The translations under genes were made by a program, and so were the position numbers. 64,000 nt of DNA from Nitrospirales bacterium (lineage in GTDB: Bacteria; Nitrospirota; Nitrospiria; Nitrospirales; UBA8639): contig JAHRAQ010000009.1 in assembly GCA_020027205.1 (NCBI GenBank), positions 51,746 through 115,745 of the forward strand, given 5' to 3'. The first letter of the stretch is position 1. The number at the start of each line of letters is the position of its first letter. A model generated the notes under the pieces. It made no database searches. It worked only from the letters and a program-made list of their open reading frames with translations, and was not told the origin of the DNA. Below, one piece after another: positions 8,690 through 18,341 of this stretch.

Positions 8690-9206
8690 CGTCACCCACC
8701 CATTCCGCCGTTCGTGCCACGGTCATGACGCCGGCGCCGACGTCCACGCGGGAAATCCATTTGCGCAGCGCGGGCAGGAGATATTCCCTGCCGTGGCCGC
8801 GAATCACCAGCACGTGCCGGTGCGGCACGTCCACCACCTCTTCCACCGTTCCCAGCACGCGGCCCGACTCGTCCCGCACCGTCAGCCCGATCAACTCAAA
8901 TTGATAATGATGGCCTTCGGGGGCGGGCGGCACGTCCGCCTCGGGAATTTTCATCCAGGCGCCGCTGTAATCCCGCGCCTCCTCCGGCGTGGAGAAGGTC
9001 GAAAAACGCACGAGATACAAACGGCCGTCCGTTCGAACGTCGGTCACCTTCGCCGCCAGGGTGTTCCCCGCCGGCGACTCCAGCGTCACGTCCCGCAGCG
9101 TCTCGAACCGGCGCGGCACGTCGGTGAGCGGCCGCACCCGCACCAGCCCCCGGACCCCGAACGGTTTCCCCAGTCGCCCCACCACCACCATGCGTTCCGC
9201 AGACAT
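8679..9206 (-). CDS. rimM: Ribosome maturation factor RimM
   Basis: Binds uS19 in the 30S head and assists 16S rRNA processing. The 175-aa protein has the N-terminal barrel (VVVGRLGKPFGVRGLVRVRPLTD), the hinge RDYSGAWMKIP and a C-terminal PRC barrel (YQFELIGLTVRDESGRVLGTVEEV, EYLLPAL). The start at 9206 is chosen because a GAAGAGGA ribosome-binding site lies just upstream and homology starts there; the open frame continues another 53 codons upstream without similarity. Confidence 0.94.
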   Translation of the reverse strand: MSAERMVVVGRLGKPFGVRGLVRVRPLTDVPRRFETLRDVTLESPAGNTLAAKVTDVRTDGRLYLVRFSTFSTPEEARDYSGAWMKIPEADVPPAPEGHHYQFELIGLTVRDESGRVLGTVEEVVDVPHRHVLVIRGHGREYLLPALRKWISRVDVGAGVMTVARTAEWVGDDAV

Positions 9207-9322
9207 CGCCGCGTCCTCTTCGTTGCCCTGTGCCGGAATCATCACCGATGGATGGGGGCATCCGCTCACCGCGCGCGCCGCCGCCACACCGGAGGCGCCC
9301 CACCACGAACCGGGCGCGGTGT

Positions 9323-9601
9323 TCAGGCGTTCGCCGGCTTTTTCGATGCTTCGAACGCCGCCCAAATACCGGCCCGCCGAAGGAGCGTTCGAACCGTCAC
9401 CGACGGCTGCGCGCCTTTCCGAAGCCAGTCCAGAACGCGGTCCGATTTCAACGTGGTGACCGCCGGGTCTTTCAACGGATCATGCGTGCCCAGAATCTCA
9501 AGATATTTCCCGTCTCGGGGCGCCCGGGAATCCACCGCAATGACCCGGTAAAACGGCCGTTTGTGCCGCCCCCCACGGGTTAACCGCAAATGTACCGCCA
9601 C
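9323..9601 (-). CDS. rpsP: 30S ribosomal protein bS16
   Basis: A small-subunit assembly protein and first gene of the rpsP-rimM-trmD-rplS block. 92 aa: MAVHLRLTRGGRHKRPFYRVIAVDSRAPRDGKYLEILGTHDP is diagnostic. It starts with GTG after an AGGAGG ribosome-binding site. The KH-domain gene (khpA) often found between rpsP and rimM is missing; the 116-base gap shows no gene. Confidence 0.96.
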   Translation of the reverse strand: MAVHLRLTRGGRHKRPFYRVIAVDSRAPRDGKYLEILGTHDPLKDPAVTTLKSDRVLDWLRKGAQPSVTVRTLLRRAGIWAAFEASKKPANA

Positions 9602-9658
9602 AACTGTCCCCCTCCTGTTACGTCACCCTGCAAAGCCGGATGGCCCCGACGACCGCGC

Positions 9659-9687
9659 ACTATACTTGGTTTCCGCGTGGAAAGAAA
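9659..9687 (-). promoter_or_regulatory. Possible sigma-70 promoter for rpsP
   Basis: On the minus strand a TATAGT (9664-9659) is preceded by TTTCTT at a 17-base spacing, about 60 bases upstream of rpsP. The -10 is good and the -35 poor. Confidence 0.3.
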
Positions 9688-9711
9688 CCCTCGCGGGATT
9701 GCCGGCGCGCC

Positions 9712-12024
9712 TCAACCCGCCCTGACCGCCTCGCCGCGACGGGCATCGTCCCGCCGCGCCGCCAGCCACAGCCGCCCCAGAAACAGCAGCAGCAACACCG
9801 CCCCCAGGCCGAACACCACGTCGCCCGGCACGCGAATCCAGACCAGCGTTTCCATCCAGAAGGAATGCATGAACTCCGCCGATCTGGCATGCCAGTAGCC
9901 GTCCGAGAACGCCCGGTGAGCCTGCATGAGTCCCTGCGGCAGCAGAGAACAACAGACCATCAGCGCCAGCCCGCCGTTGAACAGCCAGAACACCCACCGA
10001 ACCATGGCGTCCGACCAGCCGGGATTGGTCAACTCCAACCCGCGCATACAGAACAGCAGGAGGCCGATGCCCAGCATCCCGTACACCCCGAACAACGCGG
10101 CATGACCATGCGTCGGCGTGAGCATCAGCCCCTGCATGTAATAGAGAGCCAGCGGCGGATTAATGAGAAAGCCCAGCACGCCGGCGCCGAAAAGATTCCA
10201 GAACGCCACGGCGAGAAAAAACAGCAATGGCATATGGTAGCGTTGCATCCACGGGGCATGTCGCTCGATGCGCCAGTGGTCGTAGGCGTCAAAGGCAATC
10301 AGGGCGAGGGGCACGACCTCCAGCGCCGAGAACACCGCGCCCAGCGCCAGCACGACCGGCGGCGTGCCGGAAAAATAAAGATGATGAAAGGTGCCCAGGA
10401 CGCCGCCGCCCAGAAAAATCATCGCGCTGAACATCGCGTAGATGGCGGCGCTGTGGGGATTGAGCAGCCGCAGATAAACAAAAATCCACGCGATCCACGC
10501 GGTGGCGAACACTTCGAACACGCCCTCGACCCACAGATGCACCACCCACCAACGCCAGTACTCGGCGATGGTCAGCGCCGTCGTGCGCCCCCAGAACAGC
10601 CCGGCGCCGTACAGCAGCCCCACCGAAGCCGTGGCCAGCAACAACAGGGTCAGGAGCGTGGTGTCGCCGTGCCTGTTCCGAATGGCCGGGAGCAGGCCGC
10701 GCCCCATCAGGAACACCCAGAACAGCAGGCCGGCGAAGAGCAGAATCTGCCACAGGCGGCCCAGGTCAAGATATTCATAGCCCTGATGCCCGACCCAGAA
10801 ATTGATGACCGGGTCGGAAATATGCCCCTGCACGGCCGCCCATTCCCCGGCCATCGATCCCACCGTGACGACGACCAGGGCCGCCCACAGGAGGTTGACC
10901 AGCGCGCATTGCCCGCGCGGCTCGCGCCGGGCCAGCAGAGGAACGATATACAGCCCGGCGGCCAGCCAGGCGACGGCAATCCACGTGATGGCCAGTTGCG
11001 TATGCCAGGTGCGGGTCAGCGCGTAAGGCACATACTGGGCCAGCGGCAACCCGTAGAAATGTTGGCCTTCGACCGCGTAATGCGCGGTGACGGCGCCCAG
11101 AAAAATTTGCAGCCCGAGCAGCACGGCCACCAGATAGAAAAACTTTCTGGTCGCATGCATGGACGGCGTCGGCCGGTCGTCGTCGAGCGGATTGTGCGCG
11201 CCATACCCCTGCACGGGTACCTGTTCGCGTTGCCAGACGTCGCGCTGGCGGTTGAAAAACCACGCCAGCCACCCGATGCCGGCGATGAGCAGCACGATGC
11301 TGACGAACGTCCACAGGAAGGCGTCGGCGGTCGGCCCGTTGTCGATGAGCGGCTCGAACGGCCAGTTACTCGTGTAACTGCTGTCCCCGCCGGGCCGGGT
11401 GGCCGTCGCCGCCCAGGCCGTCCACCAGAAAAACGCGGCCAGCGCGTTCAGGTCTTCGCGCGGAAGCGGCGTGCCGAACGGGATGCGCGGAATCGCATAG
11501 GCTTCGCGCAGCGCCTCGAACGGCGCCCCGGTCTCCGCGCCGAACAGATTGGCATAATACGCCATGGTCTCGCGCATGGCGGCGGCGCGCTCGGCGCCGA
11601 CGGTGATGACGCCGGTCTCCGGGCGCCAGGTGTTGCGCCGCATCTCGGCGCCGAGTTCGGCCCGCAACGCCGCCCGCTCCCCCTCGCCCAGACGTTCGTA
11701 CTCGCCCCCCGCGCGCCGGTTGAGCATCGCCAGCGACTCCCGATGCAGTTGGTCGGCGGTCCAGTCGGGGGCCAGATAGCCGCCGTGTCCCCAGACGGAT
11801 CCCAGTTGCATCCCGCCCAGAAGGCGCCAGACGTCCATGCCGCGCTGAATCGTTTGACCATCGAACAGCGTCCGCCCGTCGGCATCGACCACCGCGCGCG
11901 GCATCGGCGGCGACTCCTGATAGAGGCGCCCCCCCACCGCCAGCAGGACGGCAAAGGAGGCCGCCAGCGACAGGCCGAACATCAGCCACAGCCGTTTGAT
12001 GGTAAAGACCGTGCGATAATCCAT
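9712..12024 (-). CDS. norZ: Quinol-dependent nitric oxide reductase (qNOR)
   Basis: Reduces 2 NO to N2O at a haem b3/FeB centre in the inner membrane with electrons from quinol; it serves in denitrification or NO detoxification. The 770-aa single chain carries the fused NorC-like N-terminal domain (without the haem c CxxCH) and 12 or more helices of the NorB part. FeB ligands are visible as His-496 and Glu-500 (HLWVEG) and His-547/548 (TFHHLY). Glu-569 (SALEVVPL) and the haem histidines in THGHAALFGVYG (639, 641) are also present. Quinol-site residues are present: TWHTQLAI (His-341) and RVPGDVVF (Asp-735). It is monocistronic, with no norD/norQ or nos genes nearby. Confidence 0.95.
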   Translation of the reverse strand: MDYRTVFTIKRLWLMFGLSLAASFAVLLAVGGRLYQESPPMPRAVVDADGRTLFDGQTIQRGMDVWRLLGGMQLGSVWGHGGYLAPDWTADQLHRESLAMLNRRAGGEYERLGEGERAALRAELGAEMRRNTWRPETGVITVGAERAAAMRETMAYYANLFGAETGAPFEALREAYAIPRIPFGTPLPREDLNALAAFFWWTAWAATATRPGGDSSYTSNWPFEPLIDNGPTADAFLWTFVSIVLLIAGIGWLAWFFNRQRDVWQREQVPVQGYGAHNPLDDDRPTPSMHATRKFFYLVAVLLGLQIFLGAVTAHYAVEGQHFYGLPLAQYVPYALTRTWHTQLAITWIAVAWLAAGLYIVPLLARREPRGQCALVNLLWAALVVVTVGSMAGEWAAVQGHISDPVINFWVGHQGYEYLDLGRLWQILLFAGLLFWVFLMGRGLLPAIRNRHGDTTLLTLLLLATASVGLLYGAGLFWGRTTALTIAEYWRWWVVHLWVEGVFEVFATAWIAWIFVYLRLLNPHSAAIYAMFSAMIFLGGGVLGTFHHLYFSGTPPVVLALGAVFSALEVVPLALIAFDAYDHWRIERHAPWMQRYHMPLLFFLAVAFWNLFGAGVLGFLINPPLALYYMQGLMLTPTHGHAALFGVYGMLGIGLLLFCMRGLELTNPGWSDAMVRWVFWLFNGGLALMVCCSLLPQGLMQAHRAFSDGYWHARSAEFMHSFWMETLVWIRVPGDVVFGLGAVLLLLFLGRLWLAARRDDARRGEAVRAG

Positions 12025-12103
12025 GACGCGATGTTTCCCCTGGATTCGACCGCGCGGCGCGCGCGGCCCCGGCGGAGAAACCCGGACGCGGCAACGAGCG
12101 CGC

Positions 12104-12133
12104 AGTCTACTGGCGGCGCCGAAACGCTGTCAA
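12104..12133 (-). promoter_or_regulatory. Putative norZ promoter
   Basis: On the minus strand a perfect TTGACA (12133-12128) is followed after 18 bases by TAGACT (12109-12104), about 80 bases before the norZ ATG. No FNR/NNR-type TTGAT-N4-ATCAA box is visible. A weaker divergent pair on the plus strand (TTGACT 12145-12150, TACGGT 12169-12174, spacing 18) could serve the DUF4321 gene. Confidence 0.45.
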
Positions 12134-12241
12134 GAAAACGCACCTTGACTTCGCGGGAACGATTGGCCTACGGTGCCCTCGTCCGCCCGCCGCTTCCCCG
12201 GCGGCGCGTCCCCGCGTGGGGCGATTGCACGGAGCGCGCGC

Positions 12242-12498
12242 ATGAAAAAATCCGGCTGGGTGCTGGGACTGCTGATCGCGATGGGTGGGCTGTTGGGCGC
12301 TGTGTTGAGCGAGGTGCTTCGCGCCCTGACGCCGGCCGGCCCGGTGCAAACCCTGTTCCTGAAATCGGTGGCCCTCGCCATTGACCCTCCTCTGGCCCTT
12401 GACCTCGTCATCTTCAAAATCACCCTGGGCGCGATTTTCAACATCAACCTGCTCACGATTCTGGGCATGTTCCTCGGCTTCTATCTCGACAAAAATCT

Positions 12499-12502
<4 letters not shown>
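12242..12502 (+). CDS. DUF4321-like small membrane protein
   Basis: 86 aa, [21 protein letters not shown]... ending [18 protein letters not shown]. Two hydrophobic helices flank a polar middle. The N-terminal [20 protein letters not shown] and the C-terminal LG-FYLD pattern resemble the DUF4321 family of unknown function. Its TAG stop and the uvrB TAG stop on the other strand share the palindrome CTAG at 12499-12502, so the two genes end on top of each other. Confidence 0.65.
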
Positions 12503-14502
<2,000 letters not shown>

Positions 14503-14997
14503 GGCGTTCCTTCGCGTGGCATCATAGCACACCCGACGCCGGGACGACGCGCGCGGAATCCACCCGCAACGTGGCCATGGACAGGACGGGAAAAGAAGCC
14601 GTCATTCCCGCCCCCTCTCCGTCATTCCGCGTCACCGATGTACAATGGCAGGAGAATCGTGCGCGCGCGGAATCCATCCGTAAGACGTTAATGGCAGGGC
14701 GAGGAAACTAAAGGATGGATTCCCGATTAAAAACGTCGGGAATGACGGAAAGAGGGGCGGGAATGACGGAAAGAGGAGGCGGGAATCTATCCTTCCGTTT
14801 CTTGTCTTTCTCCGTCATTCCCGCAATTTGTAGGCGGGAATCCATCTTGTTTTTTCTTTGTCCTGCCGGGGATGAGGACAGAAGGAAAGGATAACAGAAG
14901 AAAGGGACAACAGAAGGATGGATTCCCGATAAAAGATGTCGGGAATGACGGAAAAGGGAAGCGGAAATGACGGAATGAGAACGGCGGGCATGACACG
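14503..14997. repeat. Intergenic repeat island (one family-B and three family-A units)
   Basis: No gene is supported here. It holds a family-B unit (14619-14679: cgtcattccgcg ... cgcgcggaatccatc) and three family-A units built on cattcccga ... tcgggaatccatcc: minus at 14713-14748, a plus variant at 14812-14846 and minus at 14915-14951. Loose copies of gggaatgacgg fill the spaces. The units are short palindromes with diverged centres and resemble the dRS3-type intergenic repeats known from Neisseria. Confidence 0.85.
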
Positions 14998-16089
14998 ATG
15001 ACGACGCCCTCGCGCGTCATGGTCATAACGTGCGCGCTCCTGTGCGCCGCAACACTGCCGGCGGTCGCGCGGCCGGCGGCGCAGGCGGCGCCGCATCGCA
15101 GCGCGTTCGACGAGGAAAAAATGGTGTGGCAGTCGCCGGCCCACTGCGAGCGCGTGGTGAAGAACGGCGGCCGCATGGCCCTGCCGGATTCCGACGTGCT
15201 GCGGGTCGGGACGTGGAACATTCGCTGGTTTCCGCGCGGCGGGTCGCCGAACCGGCGGCATCAAACCGCCGCGCCGACCGATCTGAAATGGCTGGTCTGT
15301 GTCCTGATATGGATGCGCCCGGACGTCCTGATGGTGCAGGAAAGTTTGACCACCGACGCGGCGAGGGACGCATGGGCGCGGGTGCTGCGAACACTTGAAC
15401 AACGCACGGGTGACGTGTGGAAATGGTCGGTCCAATCCTGCGGAAGGCACGACCGGCATCACATCGGCGTCTTATGGAACACCGGCCGGGCGACGTTGTC
15501 CGACATCCGCAGCCTCCGGCGCATGAACGCGCGGGCCGGCGCTACCCGAAGCCCCTGCGCGGGCGGACGCCATCCCGGCCACTACGCGCGCGTCCGGTCG
15601 ACGCGGCCGGCGGGCGCCGACTTTCATCTCATCGGCCTGCACCTCAAATCGGGAGCCACGGCGGCCGCGCTCGAAGAACGCCGCCGCGCGCTGACCCGTC
15701 TCGACGACGCGGTCGCGCCGCTGCTGGCCGCCGACCGTGACGTGATCGTTCTGGGAGATTTAAACACCATGGGCGCCGGCAACGCGCGTTCACGACAGCG
15801 GGAACTGGCAGACCTGCGGCGCCTGGCGGCCGCCGCCGCGCCCGGCTTCCGTGACCTTCGATTGGACCCGCCGTGTTCGCATTATTTCCGGGGACGCGGC
15901 AGTTGGCTGGATCACGCGCTGGTCGCGCGCGACATGGCCGAGGTCGGCGCCCGGTCGGCGCGGGTCACCGGGTATTGCGCCGTGGCCGGATGCCGCCGGA
16001 TTCGCGGCGCGTCCCCCCCGGCCTATCAAACATTATCCGATCATTGTCCGGTGATCTTCGGCATCCGCGACCACGACCGTGACCCATGA
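14998..16089 (+). CDS. Secreted endonuclease/exonuclease/phosphatase family protein
   Basis: A 363-aa protein with a signal peptide (VMVITCALLCAATLPAVARP) and a DNase I-like EEP fold: GTWNIRWF, MVQES, LIGLHLKSG, VIVLGDLNTMG, a SWLDHALVA block and the terminal LSDHCPV. All metal and catalytic positions of the superfamily (N, E, D-x-N, D-H) are visible. The substrate may be extracellular nucleic acid or a phosphoester and cannot be told from sequence. Its stop overlaps the tag start (ATGA), so the two genes are translationally coupled. Start chosen by the signal peptide. Confidence 0.85.
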   Translation: MTTPSRVMVITCALLCAATLPAVARPAAQAAPHRSAFDEEKMVWQSPAHCERVVKNGGRMALPDSDVLRVGTWNIRWFPRGGSPNRRHQTAAPTDLKWLVCVLIWMRPDVLMVQESLTTDAARDAWARVLRTLEQRTGDVWKWSVQSCGRHDRHHIGVLWNTGRATLSDIRSLRRMNARAGATRSPCAGGRHPGHYARVRSTRPAGADFHLIGLHLKSGATAAALEERRRALTRLDDAVAPLLAADRDVIVLGDLNTMGAGNARSRQRELADLRRLAAAAAPGFRDLRLDPPCSHYFRGRGSWLDHALVARDMAEVGARSARVTGYCAVAGCRRIRGASPPAYQTLSDHCPVIFGIRDHDRDP

Positions 16090-16712
16090 CGCGCGCGGCG
16101 TCCGCCCGAACCACCCCGCGCCGATGCGCCTGGGCCGCCAACGAGACCCTGATTCGGTACCATGACCGCGAATGGGGCGTCCCCGTGCACGACGACCGCA
16201 GATTATTCGAATTTCTCATCCTCGAAGGCGCGCAGGCCGGATTGAGTTGGCACACGATCCTGCAAAAACGCGCCGCGTTCCGGGACGCCTTTGACCGCTT
16301 TGACGCCGCCGTCGTCGCCGGGTACGACGCCCGCCGCGTGCGGCGACTGCTGAACAACCCCGGCATCATCAGGAACCGCCTCAAAATCCTGGCGGCCATT
16401 GCGAACGCGCGCGCCTTTCTCGCCGTGCAACGCGCCCATGGAAGTTTCGACGCCTACCTGTGGGCCATGGTCAAAGGCCGGACGATTCAGAATCGCCGGC
16501 ACACTCCGAGGGACATTCCCTGTTTCACGCCGCTCGCCGAAGCCATGAGCCGGGACCTGCGCCGCCGGGGATTCAGATTTGTCGGCCCGACGATTTGCTA
16601 CGCGTTCATGCAAGCCGTCGGGATGGTCAATGATCACACCACCGATTGCTTCCGGCACCGCGAACTGCGCCGGCCAGCCCGCCGCGTACGACCGCCGCAA
16701 CGATCCCCGTAA
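16086..16712 (+). CDS. tag: DNA-3-methyladenine glycosylase I
   Basis: Removes 3-methyladenine from alkylated DNA in the cytoplasm. 208 aa. The sequence RCAWAANETLIRYHDREWGVPVHDDRRLFEFLILEGAQAGLSW... is unmistakable. Zinc ligands are visible as Cys-14 and the YHDREWG His at the N-terminus, and His and Cys in NDHTTDCFRH near the end. The last about 20 residues are Arg/Pro-rich and not conserved. It overlaps the upstream EEP gene by four bases. Confidence 0.96.
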   Translation: MTRAASARTTPRRCAWAANETLIRYHDREWGVPVHDDRRLFEFLILEGAQAGLSWHTILQKRAAFRDAFDRFDAAVVAGYDARRVRRLLNNPGIIRNRLKILAAIANARAFLAVQRAHGSFDAYLWAMVKGRTIQNRRHTPRDIPCFTPLAEAMSRDLRRRGFRFVGPTICYAFMQAVGMVNDHTTDCFRHRELRRPARRVRPPQRSP

Positions 16713-16761
16713 GTCACGCCGGATTCCCGCCCCCTCTCTCCGTCATTCCCTTTTTCTCTTT

Positions 16762-16798
16762 CCGTCATTCCCGACATCTTTAATCGGGAATCCATCCT
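16762..16798 (+). repeat. Family-A interspersed palindromic repeat
   Basis: One complete plus-orientation unit (ccgtcattcccgacatc through tcgggaatccatcc) lies downstream of tag. The arms cattcccga and tcgggaatc form the palindrome. Confidence 0.85.
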
Positions 16799-16856
16799 TC
16801 TTTTGCATTATCCTTTTTCCCGTCCCGCCCCACCGACTCCGTTCCCAAAAAACTTC

Positions 16857-16885
16857 TTGAAAAACGCGGCGCAATACCATATATT
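16857..16885 (+). promoter_or_regulatory. Near-consensus sigma-70 promoter
   Basis: TTGAAA (16857-16862), a 17-base spacer, TATATT (16880-16885). It faces the 77-aa gene that starts about 80 bases downstream. The spacing is ideal and the local sequence unusually AT-rich. Confidence 0.7.
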
Positions 16886-16972
16886 GTGTCTCAAATCGCC
16901 ATTTCATACAGAATATGGCGAGGGCAATCGTGAAGCATGGCGGTCGCTGTTCCACCTGCAAGGAGGTACGTG

Positions 16973-17206
16973 ATGACCGGTCAAGCCACCATTGAACACA
17001 GAGAAACGATGGTCTTTGCGCAACAACGGCGGCAGGGCGACGCGCAATGGTTTGTGCGGGTCGCCTGCAATTTCCTCGAGCCGCGCGTGTACGGGCCGTT
17101 TGCGGACGAACTCGAAGCCGAACGGTTTCGAGAGGGTGCCGAGTTTGAACTTCGAAAATTGCTGGATTACCAACTCCCCACGCTCTCCGGTGACGCGCAC
17201 CATTGA
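16973..17206 (+). CDS. Small protein of unknown function (77 aa)
   Basis: Family not recognised. It starts MTGQATIEHRETMVFAQQR, is acidic overall, contains the phrase PRVYGPFADELEAERFREGAE, and has no signal peptide or membrane helix. The start is well defined: AAGGAGG lies eight bases before the ATG, and a near-consensus promoter lies upstream. The gene is monocistronic and followed by a terminator-like hairpin at 17318-17357. Its stop codon sits inside a 13-bp tandem duplication. Good expression signals make a real gene likely although its role is unknown. Confidence 0.7.
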   Translation: MTGQATIEHRETMVFAQQRRQGDAQWFVRVACNFLEPRVYGPFADELEAERFREGAEFELRKLLDYQLPTLSGDAHH

Positions 17207-17216
17207 CGCGCACCAT
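17191..17216. repeat. 13-bp exact tandem duplication over a stop codon
   Basis: tgacgcgcaccat occurs at 17191-17203 and again at 17204-17216, followed by another tgacg. The stop codon of the 77-aa gene is the first three bases of the second copy. Confidence 0.9.
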
Positions 17217-17317
17217 TGACGGCAGGCGGGCCGTCGCGCGGTCAACCCCGCCATCGTCACCATCCACATGCGCCGCCGTGCGAGCGCGCGACGCGCGGCG
17301 CCGTTGGTTAACACACT

Positions 17318-17357
17318 CCATCCACGAAAAATGGGGAAAAGGTTGTGGATGGTTTTT
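17318..17357 (+). terminator. Terminator-like hairpin with T-tract
   Basis: Perfect 8-bp arms ccatccac (17318-17325) and gtggatgg (17345-17352) enclose a 19-base loop and are followed by five Ts. It lies 110 bases after the 77-aa gene. The rest of 17207-17513 shows no gene. Confidence 0.5.
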
Positions 17358-17513
17358 GGATAACACACCATCGAAGGGGACAGATGAGAGGATGACCCGG
17401 TCTGCCTCTTTTCTGGGCATTGTATCGAAAAAAAACGCGCCACAAAATCTATGGTGAGAAAGACACCTGCGGGATGCTACGTAACGGAATCGCGCGGCAC
17501 ATTGCGTGCCGAC

Positions 17514-18020
17514 TCAAAACATCAGCCGATAACACCACAGCAACGCAAACTCGTTGACGGCGCGAATGTGGGACGGATGACGCGCGGCCAGGGCGGCTAC
17601 GTGCAACGCCTCCAGCAACGCATCCCCGGTTCGTCCTTGCGAACCGGCCACCCGCAACGGCGCCGTGTAGGCCAGTTCCAATTCCAGTTGGCGCGCCGAG
17701 GGTTGCAGATTCAGCCGCGCCTCCCGCAGTTGCACCCGCCGGTCGCGCGTGCGGCCCGCCGCCCATCTCAACGTGGCATGACCGGATTCCACGCGCAACG
17801 GCTGTGACAACCGCAGCGACACGCGGTCATGCCGCCGCCAGAGTTCCCGTCCCGTCACGCCGACGCCGAACGCGCTGCTCATCAGAGTCGAAACGTCCCG
17901 CAGCACACCCCGGCCCGTCACCCGCGGACGGCTCCAGCCCAGATGCCCGGCGGCAAACACGCGCCAACGTGACCCGATGCGCGCATGCGCGCTTAACCCC
18001 GTGAACCCGGTGCCGCCGCG
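17514..18020 (-). pseudogene. Remnant of an autotransporter beta-barrel (probably of an S8 peptidase)
   Basis: The open frame reads GTGFTGLSAHARIGSRWRVFAAGHLGWSRP, then VGVTGRELWRRHDRVSLRLSQPLRVESGHATL, and ends with YRLMF and a stop. Alternating polar/hydrophobic strands and a terminal Phe are typical of outer-membrane barrels. The RLSLRLSQPLRVESG-type phrase is characteristic of the C-terminal barrel of subtilisin-family autotransporters. The frame begins after an in-frame stop at 18021-18023 with no start codon, signal peptide or peptidase domain. Upstream DNA is intergenic repeat. I infer a gene truncated at its 5' side. Confidence 0.6.
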
Positions 18021-18097
18021 TCAAGCCGCCGACCGCGCCGGCGGCGGCACGACCGCCGGTACCATCGTCGCCGTTGCCACCACCATCACCGTCTTTC

Positions 18098-18208
18098 TGT
18101 CATTCCCGACGTTAGTAGTCGGGAATCCATCCTTCTGTTTCTTTGTCCTAACCAAGGGACAAAACCACTGAAAGATGGATTCCCGACTAAAGATGTCGGG
18201 AATGACGG
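18098..18208. repeat. Facing pair of family-A repeats
   Basis: A plus unit (18098-18133) and a minus unit (18173-18208) lie 39 bases apart, so the whole can fold as one long hairpin (gtcattcccgac with gtcgggaatgac at the ends). No gene is seen in 18021-18341. Confidence 0.85.
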
Positions 18209-18341
18209 AGGGGGTGCCGCCGGCGCCGCGACCCCCGTGAACGGCTTTCCCCCGCCTTGCGTTCGGCCCCGCAGATTTGTACAGTCCCGTCGGCGCCGCG
18301 CATGGTCTTCGACCGCGGCGTCGCACGAAAGTCCCCGATTG

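Noticed and set aside
9712..12024. NO dismutase (NOD) instead of NO reductase
   Set aside because: The FeB histidine pair (His-547/548), Glu-500 and the quinol-site His-341 and Asp-735 are all conserved; as I recall, NODs change several of these. It is a normal qNOR.
17307..17366. DnaA boxes or replication origin near ttgtggatgg and ttggataac
   Set aside because: Neither matches TTATCCACA well, there is no cluster, and no dnaA/dnaN neighbours; the sequence is better read as a terminator-like hairpin.
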